A stretch of DNA of 48,975 nucleotides. It comes from an uncultured Lentisphaeraceae bacterium. Lineage in GTDB: Bacteria > Verrucomicrobiota > Kiritimatiellia > RFP12 > DVOR01. How positions within the stretch are numbered: position 1 is the first letter of the stretch; each line of letters starts with the position of its first letter. A program made the translations under genes and the position numbers. Location of the stretch: positions 1-48,975 of the forward strand of contig CASDPK010000016.1 of the NCBI GenBank assembly GCA_949282555.1, given 5' to 3'. The notes beneath the pieces are model-generated. The model was not told where the DNA came from, searched no databases, and saw nothing but the letters and a program-made list of their open reading frames with translations. Of the stretch, positions 25,449 through 34,146 are shown in pieces.

Positions 25449-26196
25449 AAGGATGGAAAGCACGAAGTGCGTTGATCTCTTTTGAGGTGAGCTCTCGATA
25501 GTGTCCGGGAGGAAGGTCGCCCAACGTGAGTCCGGAAAGGGCGATGCGGCGGAGACGAAGGACTCGTAATCCAGCCTTCTCACACATTAGGCGGATTTGC
25601 CGATGACGCCCCTCTGAGAGGGTAAACCGCAACTTCTTTGAAGATAACAACACAACAGGGACAGGACGAATACGGTAGCCTTCCAAAACGAGTGGACTCT
25701 TTAGAATGTCCAGTTGGTGAGGCGTTGGGGGTCGATCCACGTCCACTTCATAGATTTTCCGGTGGGCGAAGCGTGGGTGGGTCATTCGTTGGATGAGGTC
25801 GCCATCATTGGAGACAAGGAGTAAGCCTTCACTTTCTTTATCGAGACGGCCCACGGGGACAAGGCGTAGCTTGAAGTTGCGAAATGTTTCCAAAACACTG
25901 CGAGCACCTTGACCGTCAGTAGAGCAGACCTCACCAACGGGTTTATGATACAAGAAGGTTCTTCGCTGTTCAGGTTCCGCTCCAACGAGATGCCCATCCA
26001 CCATCAGCCGCGCAGAAGGCGAGATCCGTGCGCCAGGCTCCAAGACTGGCTTCCCTTCCACACACACACGTCCGGCCTTGATAAGCTCGGCCGCTGCGCG
26101 GCGTGAGGCAACACCACGTTGGGCGAGAAGGTTTTGAAGGCGCGGAGGAGGTGGTGCTGTTTCAGGTGTGGATCCCGTGGAAGTAGGTGGAATCAT
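25447..26196 (-). CDS. Pseudouridine synthase of the RsuA/RluB/RluE/RluF family
   Basis: This enzyme isomerises a uridine in rRNA. The 249-residue product has an N-terminal S4 RNA-binding domain (PPRLQNLLAQRGVASRRAAAELIKAGRVCVEG, about 18-50). The catalytic domain has the family motif VPVGRLDKESEGLLLVSNDGDL, whose Asp is catalytic, and the late SEGRHRQIRLMCEKAGL motif. The overall form is nearest to RluB, but the target cannot be fixed from sequence. ATG 26196 overlaps the stop of the DUF1343 gene by 4 bases. Confidence 0.9.
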   Translation of the reverse strand: MIPPTSTGSTPETAPPPPRLQNLLAQRGVASRRAAAELIKAGRVCVEGKPVLEPGARISPSARLMVDGHLVGAEPEQRRTFLYHKPVGEVCSTDGQGARSVLETFRNFKLRLVPVGRLDKESEGLLLVSNDGDLIQRMTHPRFAHRKIYEVDVDRPPTPHQLDILKSPLVLEGYRIRPVPVVLLSSKKLRFTLSEGRHRQIRLMCEKAGLRVLRLRRIALSGLTLGDLPPGHYRELTSKEINALRAFHP

Positions 26197-27206
26197 GGCA
26201 TAAACTCCGCTTTCCAAGATTCTGTTCCACAGAGTTTTGTCATCCAATCTGGACGGGCTTGTGGGTGCCCGAAAAGACGCTCATCTCCGTAGACATCACG
26301 CAACGTCCCGAGGATTGCACGGGTGACGCTCCACGGACGGTATTGGTGAGGGGCTGTGACGTGCAGTCGAATGCCTCCTTGTCTCGGCCCTTGCGTGAAA
26401 TCGAAGAATGTAATCCCCTGAAGTTCACGAGCATTCAACCTATCGGCTAGCATGGGGCCATCGAACCAAGGTGCGGAGAGCGTCCGGAAGGCATAGGCCG
26501 AAGCACGGGCAACACTGAGCTGAGGGAGCGCTTCGGCAAACACAAGTGCGGGATAAAGCCGTGCCGTTTCCCAACTCCGAATGGCTGGGCTCGGGGGAAA
26601 GAACTCCGGTGCATCTAGGGGATATTCGAAGTCTTTGGGCGCTGGCTCCATAGGCATCGATATGTGTGGAAGCCCAAGCCAGGCGGCAAGTTCGGTATGT
26701 GTTTTCCCGTGTACCAGCGGCAGGGCGCATGGGGCGACAAAGGAGAAATGTTCAGGCTCCGCCACCGGACCATCCTCCACACCATGAAAGGGGATAGGAC
26801 GGTCGCATACGACGCACGGAAGGTCAACTTCCGCGCAAGCTTCAAGCGTGAGCTTCAACGTCGCCAAGTAAGTGTAACAACGCACGCCGATGTCTTGCAG
26901 ATCGACAACAAGCAGATCCAGCCCGGAAAGCATTTCACGCGTAGGCTTTCGGAATGAACCGTAAAGTTCATAGACCGGAATGCCCCAGGTGGGATGGGGG
27001 GCGGAATGCGTCCGCTCTCCGGCGGCGGCATGGCCAAAGTAACCGTGTTCAGGGCCGAAGAGGGCAATGAGGTTCTTCCCGAAAAAACGCCGTGCGGCTT
27101 GCGCAGAGGTCTCTCCGGTGGAGAGCAATGCCGCTTGGTGAGAAAGCAATCCCACGCGCCACTGCGGATCTGCTTTGGCAAGCCAACGCTCGAACCCAAT
27201 GGTCAT
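26193..27206 (-). CDS. DUF1343 protein, NamZ-like exo-beta-N-acetylmuramidase family
   Basis: DUF1343 (GH171) includes NamZ, which removes terminal N-acetylmuramic acid from peptidoglycan fragments. The 337-residue product shows the family motifs ALFGPEHGYFGHAAAGE (about 50-66) and VYELYGSFRKPTREMLSGLDLLVVDLQDIGVRCYTYL (about 78-115). VCDRPIPFHGVEDGPV and LPLVHGKTHTELAAWLGLP follow. No signal peptide is visible at ATG 27206, whereas characterised NamZ is exported, so this copy may act inside the cell. It overlaps both neighbouring genes by 4 bases. Confidence 0.85.
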   Translation of the reverse strand: MTIGFERWLAKADPQWRVGLLSHQAALLSTGETSAQAARRFFGKNLIALFGPEHGYFGHAAAGERTHSAPHPTWGIPVYELYGSFRKPTREMLSGLDLLVVDLQDIGVRCYTYLATLKLTLEACAEVDLPCVVCDRPIPFHGVEDGPVAEPEHFSFVAPCALPLVHGKTHTELAAWLGLPHISMPMEPAPKDFEYPLDAPEFFPPSPAIRSWETARLYPALVFAEALPQLSVARASAYAFRTLSAPWFDGPMLADRLNARELQGITFFDFTQGPRQGGIRLHVTAPHQYRPWSVTRAILGTLRDVYGDERLFGHPQARPDWMTKLCGTESWKAEFMP

Positions 27207-27973
27207 GGCTTTTGACCTACGAGGATCAATGTGGTTGGGATGGCAGAGCACTCATCGAAGGCCTCCAACCAATCGTCCGAGGCGTACGCTGGGCGTTTGG
27301 CCGCCGGGGGTTCTTCAAGCCGAACAACGTTTAAGCCAGCTTCACGAAAGGCGTTGAACCACGCACTCACGGGATAAGCACGCGAGGCAATGGAGGGACC
27401 TTCGCCCTCGGGCTGCTCGCGCACATCGTCGATGGGATGAAAATAGTCAGGGAGAAGACGTCCCCAAGTTTCCGTGCCGTCCTCCTCCTCTGCGGAAACC
27501 CAATCACCATTGTAAACGGGATGGACCGTGGAAAGGACAAACCATCCGCCAGGACGCAACCATGTGGCTACACGCCGCACGAGCCCAAAAGGATCCTCCA
27601 CAAACTCAAAGGCGTGGGAACTGGTGATGAGATCGTAACGTTCCGGCTCGGAGAAAAAGGTCTCGATGGATTCATGCCGGAAGTCGATGGCAAGCCCTTC
27701 AGTCGCGGCATCGGCACGCGCATACTTCAACTGCCCCTCCGAGATGTCGATCGCCGTGCACCGAAGCCCCTGCCGCGCCAGCCACCGACTGTTTTGCCCT
27801 TCCCCACATCCGAGCTCCAAAGCTTCCATACCGGGATGAAGGGAGGGAAGAAGGCGCAACTCACTTTCCCCTGCGAGCAGGGGGCCATAGTGAAAATCGT
27901 TTGCGTCAATCCGTGTGATGTCGCGATAAACCCCGGAAATGGCGTCCCAGTAACGTTCTTGTGGGTGCTTCAT
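27203..27973 (-). CDS. Class I SAM-dependent methyltransferase
   Basis: A Rossmann-fold methyltransferase of unknown substrate. The 256-residue product has the SAM motif ALELGCGEGQNSRWLARQGLRCTAIDISEGQLKYAR (about 50-85), then YDLITSSHAFEFVEDPFGLVRRVATWLRPGGWFVLST. A long C-terminal part includes YPVSAWFNAFREAGLNVVRLEEPP. The pattern is that of small-molecule methyltransferases rather than rRNA enzymes. ATG 27973 has no clear ribosome site. A GTG at 27991 that overlaps the Nudix stop (GTGA) would match the coupling seen elsewhere in this operon and is a real alternative. Confidence 0.82.
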   Translation of the reverse strand: MKHPQERYWDAISGVYRDITRIDANDFHYGPLLAGESELRLLPSLHPGMEALELGCGEGQNSRWLARQGLRCTAIDISEGQLKYARADAATEGLAIDFRHESIETFFSEPERYDLITSSHAFEFVEDPFGLVRRVATWLRPGGWFVLSTVHPVYNGDWVSAEEEDGTETWGRLLPDYFHPIDDVREQPEGEGPSIASRAYPVSAWFNAFREAGLNVVRLEEPPAAKRPAYASDDWLEAFDECSAIPTTLILVGQKP

Positions 27974-27987
27974 GAGCAACGCTTTGT

Positions 27988-28530
27988 TCACTTGTGGTGG
28001 CGGCGGTAGAGATCCCAAAGGATGAGCGTCTTACCGTCATCGATGTCGCCTGCGTCGATGGCACGGTCGATTTCCTCTGCGGTAAGGAAAATCGGGCGTA
28101 GGTTCTCATCCGTATCGAGAATGAGGTCTCCCTGACGAGGCTTGAGATGGGCGTGGAAGTGGTAATGCACCTCATCACAGTAACCCGGGGCAGGGAGGGA
28201 ATGCCCCAGAGGCGTGAGGGATTCCACCTCATAGCCGCTTTCTTCACGGGTTTCTCTGCATGCGGCTTCTTCCGGGCGCTCTCCTGGTTCAATACAACCG
28301 GCGACACATTCCAAGAGCGTACGCTCCACGGCCTTTCGATATTGGCGCACCAAGACAAAACGTCCATCGGGCAACTCGCCAAGAATGCAAACCGCCCCAC
28401 TGTGGCGCAACACTTCGCGTGTGGTCTTTCGCCCATCGGGCATTGCGATGTCCAGCACCTCCACCGTGAGCGCACGCCCTTCGAAGACGCGGCGAGTGGA
28501 GAGGGTGGTTTCTTTCATGGGATCATCCAT
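27988..28530 (-). CDS. Nudix hydrolase, ADP-ribose pyrophosphatase-like
   Basis: Hydrolyses a nucleoside diphosphate linked to another group; ADP-ribose is the likely substrate by similarity to NudF-type proteins. The 180-residue product has the full Nudix box GCIEPGERPEEAACRETREESG near residues 79-100. It is preceded by VLVRQYRKAVERTLLE and followed by the typical LPAPGYCDEVHYHFHA. Start ATG 28530 has GGAGGAG 6 bases upstream, inside the end of the previous gene. It is the second gene of a minus-strand operon. Confidence 0.9.
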   Translation of the reverse strand: MDDPMKETTLSTRRVFEGRALTVEVLDIAMPDGRKTTREVLRHSGAVCILGELPDGRFVLVRQYRKAVERTLLECVAGCIEPGERPEEAACRETREESGYEVESLTPLGHSLPAPGYCDEVHYHFHAHLKPRQGDLILDTDENLRPIFLTAEEIDRAIDAGDIDDGKTLILWDLYRRHHK

Positions 28531-28533
28531 CGC

Positions 28534-30036
28534 TCACTCCTCCATGCCGAGGCGACGCTCAATCACGCTTGAGCGTTTTCCTCCGAGCTCGACACTTTTT
28601 GTGTAATACCCGGCCGCCAGCGAACGATCAGGGTCCACCCCCGGAAGGCGCAAGAGCGTTACGGCCATGTTGAAGTAGGGGGCTGGGGCGTTCGGCGCCG
28701 CCTTCATGGCCTCCTCCAGCACACGCATGGCCTCTTCCGGACGATTCTTGACAAGATAGGCCCCAGCGGCAACGAGGCGTGCTTGCACGCCCGAGTTACC
28801 CTCAGAAGGAACCATCGCGACGAGTTCCAATGCGTCATCGGGACGGTTTTGCGTCAGCCTAAGCTTGGCCAACAAAACGATGAACTCCGGTTGCTCCGGC
28901 CATTTCCCAGCACATTCGGTCAACCGCTGTTCAAGCGCATCCACACGCTTGAGGTGCCACAGCTCCTCACACCATGCGATTGCGGCGGTCTTTTCCTTTT
29001 GGTCAGCCTCAGCCTTGGCCTTGTCCTCGGCTTTTTGCTTTGCCTGGGCCGCTTCGACGCGAGCACGTTGTTCGGCTGCCAACCGTTGCGCTTCAGCCTG
29101 CCGCTTCAGCAGTTCTTCCGCCTCCAAAGCCTCTTGGGCCTTGCGTGCCTTCTCTTCACGCGCCTTTTGCTCGGCAATGGCTTGACGCAACGTTTGCACA
29201 CGAAGCGTGGCTTCGTTGACCTCGGATTGCGCACGTGACGCGTTGATTTCGGCGACCTTCCTTCGTGCGGTCGCATCCTCCAGTTGGGCTCGGGCTGTCT
29301 TGAGCGCCTCTTGGGCCTCTCGGGCTTCCGCTTGTGCTTGATTGGCAGCCTCTTGGGCCTTTGTTATCCCACCCGTTTGGGCAGAGGCTTTTGTCGCTTC
29401 AGACTGTGCGAGGAAAGCCGCGGCATCCGCAGCGGTGTTGCGCTTTGCCGCTTCTTCAAAAGCTTTCGTTGCTTGCCGCACCTCTTCTTCCACTTTCTCG
29501 AGCACGTTCGCGGCATCCTCGGCGATGGGTTTGGCCTTGGCGAGTGCCGCCTCAGCTTCGGCAAGCAGCTGGGCATCGCTCGGTGGTTGGGGAAGGGCCT
29601 TGGCTTTCGCCGCCGCCGCGCGTTCTTCCGTAACAGTGGCGCGTTCCTTGGCCAAACGCGCCTCTAAATCCTCTGTGTTCGTTACGGCTTGTCGGCGATC
29701 TTGCGTATTGGCACGCTGAAGGGCAAGCGCATCCAACATTGAAATGCAGTGAAACTTTTTAAGGCGCAACGACGCAAATGCCGTTCCTGCGGTGTCTTCC
29801 TGCTCCTCAATTTCACGCAACTGATCCCGCGCTTCGGCAAAGAGGCGGATGGATTCCTCCAAATCTCCCTTGTCGAAGGCGGCTTGGGCTTGGGAAATGA
29901 GTTTGGTGGGTTCACGCAGAAGATCGGCCACATGTTTGGCCTGTTGTACCTCTTCGTCGTTGCTGAACCATCCGGCCTGAAGCGGAAACGTACAGGCCAG
30001 CACGGCGATCGCGAGTGTAAGCGGTATGGATCTCAC
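28534..30036 (-). CDS. Exported Ala/Glu/Lys-rich coiled-coil protein with C-terminal TPR-like repeats
   Basis: No single family is recognised. The 500-residue product starts with a signal peptide (SIPLTLAIAVLACTFPLQAG). A first helical repeat (AQAAFDKGDLEESIRLFAEARDQL) looks like a TPR. A long coiled coil (about 120-385) rich in Ala, Glu, Lys and Gln follows. The last 120 residues contain TPR-like pairs: FIVLLAKLRLTQNRPDDALELVAMVP, RLVAAGAYLVKNRPEEAMRVLEEAM and APYFNMAVTLLRLPG. The start is GTG 30036 with AAGGAG upstream. It is likely a periplasmic scaffold. It stands divergent to the kinase operon, separated by a repeat. Confidence 0.8.
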   Translation of the reverse strand: MRSIPLTLAIAVLACTFPLQAGWFSNDEEVQQAKHVADLLREPTKLISQAQAAFDKGDLEESIRLFAEARDQLREIEEQEDTAGTAFASLRLKKFHCISMLDALALQRANTQDRRQAVTNTEDLEARLAKERATVTEERAAAAKAKALPQPPSDAQLLAEAEAALAKAKPIAEDAANVLEKVEEEVRQATKAFEEAAKRNTAADAAAFLAQSEATKASAQTGGITKAQEAANQAQAEAREAQEALKTARAQLEDATARRKVAEINASRAQSEVNEATLRVQTLRQAIAEQKAREEKARKAQEALEAEELLKRQAEAQRLAAEQRARVEAAQAKQKAEDKAKAEADQKEKTAAIAWCEELWHLKRVDALEQRLTECAGKWPEQPEFIVLLAKLRLTQNRPDDALELVAMVPSEGNSGVQARLVAAGAYLVKNRPEEAMRVLEEAMKAAPNAPAPYFNMAVTLLRLPGVDPDRSLAAGYYTKSVELGGKRSSVIERRLGMEE

Positions 30037-30187
30037 GTAGGCTCCTTGGATTTGAGACTTCACTATCATATCAAATAGAAGAGCACATGGTCTGACGCTC
30101 ACGCAGGAACTACGGCGGGTTACACAATGAAGTGGACAAAGGGATGGCGAAGGGAGGGAGATCCCCCAGGATATCCCTCTTCCTCGC

Positions 30188-30299
30188 CTCCTCCGTATCT
30201 TCCCTTGAGATACAGAGCATCTCACGCTCCGGTACAGAGCCTCTCGATGTGACGTGCCAACGAGCGGGGGAGGGAACGGTTGTTTCCCGTTGAGGTGTG
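30188..30299 (+). repeat. Intergenic repeat family, copy B
   Basis: This 112-base stretch aligns with copy A at 21345-21454. CTCCGTATCT (30191-30200) and AGATACAGAG (30208-30217) form a 10-bp stem with one mismatch. A related GGTACAGAGCCTCT follows about 24 bases later. It sits in the 337-base divergent region between the coiled-coil gene and the TatD-like gene. The rest of that region shows a -10-like TATGAT (30065-30070, minus strand) and nothing coding. Confidence 0.75.
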
Positions 30300-30373
30300 C
30301 AGTGTCAAGCCAAAGGGCTGTCGCTGGTCCACGCTGGATTTGCTAAACTGTCTTCGTTTCGAAGAGGAGTTCT

Positions 30374-31219
30374 ATGAAACCGATAATCGAACCGCATATT
30401 CACATGATTTCGCGCACAACGGATGAATACATGGCGATGCGCGCCAATGGCATTCGTGTGTGTGTTGAGCCTTCTTTTTGGCAGGGGGCGAACCGGAGGT
30501 ATGCGGGGAGCTTTTTTGATTATTTTCGGCTTTCGTTGGAGTTTGAGCATACGCGTGCGGCGCGGTTCGGAGTGGATCACTGGAGCGCCATTGGCATGAA
30601 TCCGAAAGAGTCGGAGGATCGCCGTTTGGCCGATGAGGTGATTGATGGGATGGGAGAATATTTGGATCATCCACGGTGTGTCGCATTGGGGGAGATTGGT
30701 TTCAACAATATCACGCCGAATGAGGAACATGCGTTGGTGCGCCAGCTCCGAATGGCCGAAGAGCGGAAGATGCCGGTGGTGTTGCACTTGCCGCACTTCA
30801 ATAAGCTCAAAGGAATCAAACGTGTGTTGGAGATTATTCGGGGCGAGGGGTTGACGCCGGAGCGGATTGACATTGATCACAATGTGGAAGAGACGATTGC
30901 GTTGGCTTTGGAAAGTGGATGTTATGCGGGCATGACCGTGTATCCTTATTCCAAACTGTCGCCGGAGCGCGTCAGTGCGATGATCCGTCAGCATGGTCAT
31001 GAACGGGTGATCGTGAACGGTTCGGCGGATTGGGGGATCAGCGATCCGTTGTCGCTCATTCGGGTGGTGGAACGTCTTCGGGCAGATGGGTTCGGCGAGG
31101 AGGTCATTGAAGCCATTACGTATGACACGCCGATGGCGTTTTACTCCGCTTCTCCGCACTGGAAGCCGGCATTTGACCTTGTCCCGCAGGATCCCACGAC
31201 CTTTCAGCGTCAGCCGTAA
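30374..31219 (+). CDS. TatD-related metal-dependent hydrolase (EboB-like)
   Basis: An amidohydrolase-superfamily TIM barrel. The 281-residue product opens IEPHIHMISRTTDEYMAMRANGIRVCVEPSFWQG with metal-binding HxH, then AIGMNPKESEDRR. VALGEIGFNNITPNEE supplies the bridging Glu. VVLHLPHFNKLKG, IDIDHNVEET and VNGSADWGISDPLSL carry further ligands. From memory of the family this is closer to EboB of the ebo cluster than to housekeeping TatD DNase; that is an inference. GAGGAG precedes the ATG, just after a small hairpin (CTTCG/CGAAG, 30352-30364). It is the first of five tightly spaced genes. Confidence 0.82.
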   Translation: MKPIIEPHIHMISRTTDEYMAMRANGIRVCVEPSFWQGANRRYAGSFFDYFRLSLEFEHTRAARFGVDHWSAIGMNPKESEDRRLADEVIDGMGEYLDHPRCVALGEIGFNNITPNEEHALVRQLRMAEERKMPVVLHLPHFNKLKGIKRVLEIIRGEGLTPERIDIDHNVEETIALALESGCYAGMTVYPYSKLSPERVSAMIRQHGHERVIVNGSADWGISDPLSLIRVVERLRADGFGEEVIEAITYDTPMAFYSASPHWKPAFDLVPQDPTTFQRQP

Positions 31220-31230
31220 AGAGGATTCCC

Positions 31231-34143
31231 ATGGCCGAAGATTCTCCGAACCCCGAAGCCGCAGAAGCTTCACAGTCCGATGCCACGTGTACGGTGGTGT
31301 TGCGCCCCGAAGGGGCGGAACCGCCTTCTCCTCCCGCATTCGGACGTGGCCCCTCCGATGATTATGCCATCTGCGGGAAAATCGGCGATGGCGGCATGGG
31401 CGTGGTTTATCTCGCGCGAGATCGGCGGTTGGGGCGGTACGTCGCGATCAAACGGTTGAACGAAAAAGCGTTGGCCGATCCGGTCCTGCGTCAGCGATTC
31501 CTTCATGAGGCACGCGCCGTGGCGGCGCTCAATCATGCCTATATCGTCCACATCTATGCGTTGGGTGAAGACGCTTTGGGGCCGTATATCGTTATGGAGT
31601 ATGTCTCCGGCCCGGCGCAGACGGAAGTGGTCCCACCGGAAGGCCAGGAAGCTCCACCGCCTCGGAACATGACCTTGGAGCAATTTATCGGGAGCAATGG
31701 CCCCATGACTGCCGATGAGGCGGTGGCCATGATTCTCAAGATTGCCCGCACAATGGTCTATGCCCATAGCTGTGGCGTGATTCATCGAGATCTCAAGCCT
31801 GCCAATATTTTGCTTGACCCCTCCCAAGAACCCAAACTGGTCGATTTCGGGTTGGCTCGCGTGGCCACGAAAGAGGGCCAAACGGAGATGTCGGAGCTCA
31901 CCGTTCCCGGGGAAAAGCTTATCAGTCTAGGGTATTCCGCCCCGGAATTGGAGCAGGATGCCTCCACCAGCGATGTGCGTGCGGATATCTACTCGCTGGG
32001 GGCGATTCTTTACTTCTTGCTGACAGGGCGGAATCCCCGGTATTACCGCGAGCAGGATGTTCCGGCCTTTTTGCGCGAAGTGCTCCGCCGCAGTCTTGAA
32101 ACCGTGCGTGAGCAACGGTATCGCACGGCGCAGGATTTTGTGCGCGCGCTGACAGAGGCCGCCAGTCACGGCCGCACTGTGGCCCCAACCGTCAAAACAA
32201 CGTGGCGTTGCAAGTGGTGCGATGCGGTGAATCCCATCAGCACGAAGTTCTGCGCCGAATGCGGATGGGATGGTTCGGAGCGGTGCTTGGAGTGTGGGGC
32301 GGAGACGTTTGTGGGACAGCAGTTCTGCCCGAGTTGCGGTGCCGATTGCCGGATGTATGAACACGTTGCCTCTATCGTCCGCCTCATGGATCAGGCTTGG
32401 GAGGATCGCCATTTCGAGCGGATTGGTTCCATCGCTGGCCGTTTGCATGGGTTCGAGCCGTCAGGCCCGACGGGCCGAAAGTTGTTGACCGAGGCCCATG
32501 CCAAGGTGGAAGAGGCCGAGCGCAAGGTCGCACGCCGCAATCGGCTCGCCGCGCTTATTCCGAATGAGCTCAAGGCCGAGAATTATGAACGGGCGCAAGC
32601 GTTCATTGAGGAGTTCCGGGCGCTCAATGAGGATCCGATGGTTTATGAAGAGGAGCTTCGGAATATCCCATCGTTGATTCTTAGCCGTGACCTTGTGCGC
32701 GTTCGTCAATGTATCCGTGGTCGTGACTGGGCCACCGTTCGCAATCTTGTTGGGAACTTGGCCGCGAAATATGGGGATATGCCCGAATATCAGGATGTAC
32801 GGGCACGCCTTCGCGCCCATGACCGGCGCTTGCGCCGGACCCGGTGGGGAGTTGCGATTGTGGCGTTGGTGGTGCTGTATCTCTTGTCGTTCCCTTGGGC
32901 TGGACGCTGGGCAGGAGGCACATTGGGACCCGTGTTGCGAGGCGTTTATGCTCCAGTGCGCCTTTTTGCCGCAATCCCAGGTGTCTCATGGGCATTGAAA
33001 TCCTACGTTGCCTTCTGTGACGAGGGGCGTACGTTGGCGGATTATTTCCCCGCCGGGGCCGTGGCCGAGGAGCAGGTGGAAATCGCGCGCCCCTTGCCGG
33101 ATGGTGCTGAGGCTCGGCGCCAAGAGTTTGAGGCGTTGCTCGGGAATATTGCCGTGCGGCGGCAGACTCAGGATTCCAGTTTGCTTGTGCAGTATGCCCA
33201 AGGATTGAGTGAGTTGCGTCGGGATGCCCAGAAGGAGGGCGATTACGACGGTGTGATGGCCGCAGAGCGTGCCATTGCCGAATATGCCGAATCGAATGCC
33301 CTCGGTGCACCGCGTGAGGATGAACCCGAACGATTGGCGGCGCTCAAACGCCGCGTGGCACAAATGCGCGACGAACAGGCTGCGCTTACCGCACGGCAGA
33401 CGGTGTCCGCCGCCCGCAAATACATTGCCGCGCTCGATGAAGCCCGTAAAGGATACACTCAGCGAGGCGAAATGGAACAGGCGGGGGCCATTAGTGACGA
33501 GATTCGCCGTGTGCGTCTAATTCCTTCTGTCGTTGCGGCGGAAGAGTTGTTGGCCAAAACGTCAGGGCAGAGTGGAGGGGCTTTGCCTGCGGGGGCTGGT
33601 TTTTCGGGGGTGCCCTCGGTCGCAGAACTTGAGCAACTCAGAGCCAGTCGTGAGACCTTGCGTCAGGAAACCGAAAGTCTGGATGCCAAGGCCACGGAGG
33701 CCCTTGGGAATTGGCCGCAGCAATATTCTGCGGCGGTTCGAGCTTTGATGGAGCGTTTCCGCCAGTCTGGAAACTTCAACGCTTGGGAGGCCGCTTCGGG
33801 TGAACTTGCCCGCTTCGAGGAACAGAATACGTTGCACGAAGAGGATGTGGCGGAGTATCCCGAGGGATTGCGGCAGACGCAAGAGGCATTCCTGCAACGC
33901 CTTCGTGCTGTCGCGGAGGAGCGTGATGCCGCCAAATTGAAGGTTTACCAGGCGTATCTCGGAAAATTGGAGAAATTGAAGTCCGATCTCACGAAGCAGG
34001 GTCGGATGGATGCCGCCGCCGCCGTGAATTTGGAACTTCGCCAAATACGCAAAAGCCCCCTTTATCTTTCGCTGAGCCGCCTTTCAGCACCGGAAGAACC
34101 GTTTGTCCCGGAGGAGGCCCAGCCTCCCGCGACACAGGAGTGA
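31231..34143 (+). CDS. Membrane Ser/Thr protein kinase with double zinc ribbon and extracytoplasmic coiled coil
   Basis: The 970-residue product has a complete Hanks-type kinase domain (about 45-310): glycine loop GDGGMGVVY (about 51-59), Lys74 in VAIKR, HRDLKPAN with Asp187, DFGLA with Asp205, and APE. Next come paired zinc ribbons (CKWC...CAEC, CLEC...CPSC, about 327-370), a helical region, and a single membrane helix (about 540-558). A C-terminal region of some 400 residues, rich in charged coiled coil, is predicted to face the periplasm. The layout resembles sensor kinases with an outside domain. It lies 11 bases after the hydrolase gene and 3 bases before the PyrK-like gene. The substrate is unknown. 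Confidence 0.93.
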   Translation: MAEDSPNPEAAEASQSDATCTVVLRPEGAEPPSPPAFGRGPSDDYAICGKIGDGGMGVVYLARDRRLGRYVAIKRLNEKALADPVLRQRFLHEARAVAALNHAYIVHIYALGEDALGPYIVMEYVSGPAQTEVVPPEGQEAPPPRNMTLEQFIGSNGPMTADEAVAMILKIARTMVYAHSCGVIHRDLKPANILLDPSQEPKLVDFGLARVATKEGQTEMSELTVPGEKLISLGYSAPELEQDASTSDVRADIYSLGAILYFLLTGRNPRYYREQDVPAFLREVLRRSLETVREQRYRTAQDFVRALTEAASHGRTVAPTVKTTWRCKWCDAVNPISTKFCAECGWDGSERCLECGAETFVGQQFCPSCGADCRMYEHVASIVRLMDQAWEDRHFERIGSIAGRLHGFEPSGPTGRKLLTEAHAKVEEAERKVARRNRLAALIPNELKAENYERAQAFIEEFRALNEDPMVYEEELRNIPSLILSRDLVRVRQCIRGRDWATVRNLVGNLAAKYGDMPEYQDVRARLRAHDRRLRRTRWGVAIVALVVLYLLSFPWAGRWAGGTLGPVLRGVYAPVRLFAAIPGVSWALKSYVAFCDEGRTLADYFPAGAVAEEQVEIARPLPDGAEARRQEFEALLGNIAVRRQTQDSSLLVQYAQGLSELRRDAQKEGDYDGVMAAERAIAEYAESNALGAPREDEPERLAALKRRVAQMRDEQAALTARQTVSAARKYIAALDEARKGYTQRGEMEQAGAISDEIRRVRLIPSVVAAEELLAKTSGQSGGALPAGAGFSGVPSVAELEQLRASRETLRQETESLDAKATEALGNWPQQYSAAVRALMERFRQSGNFNAWEAASGELARFEEQNTLHEEDVAEYPEGLRQTQEAFLQRLRAVAEERDAAKLKVYQAYLGKLEKLKSDLTKQGRMDAAAAVNLELRQIRKSPLYLSLSRLSAPEEPFVPEEAQPPATQE

Positions 34144-34146
34144 ATC

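Noticed and set aside
29000..29700. A tandem repeat or CRISPR-like array
   Set aside because: The periodic look comes from Ala/Glu/Lys codons of the coiled-coil gene on the minus strand. Units are not identical in length or sequence.
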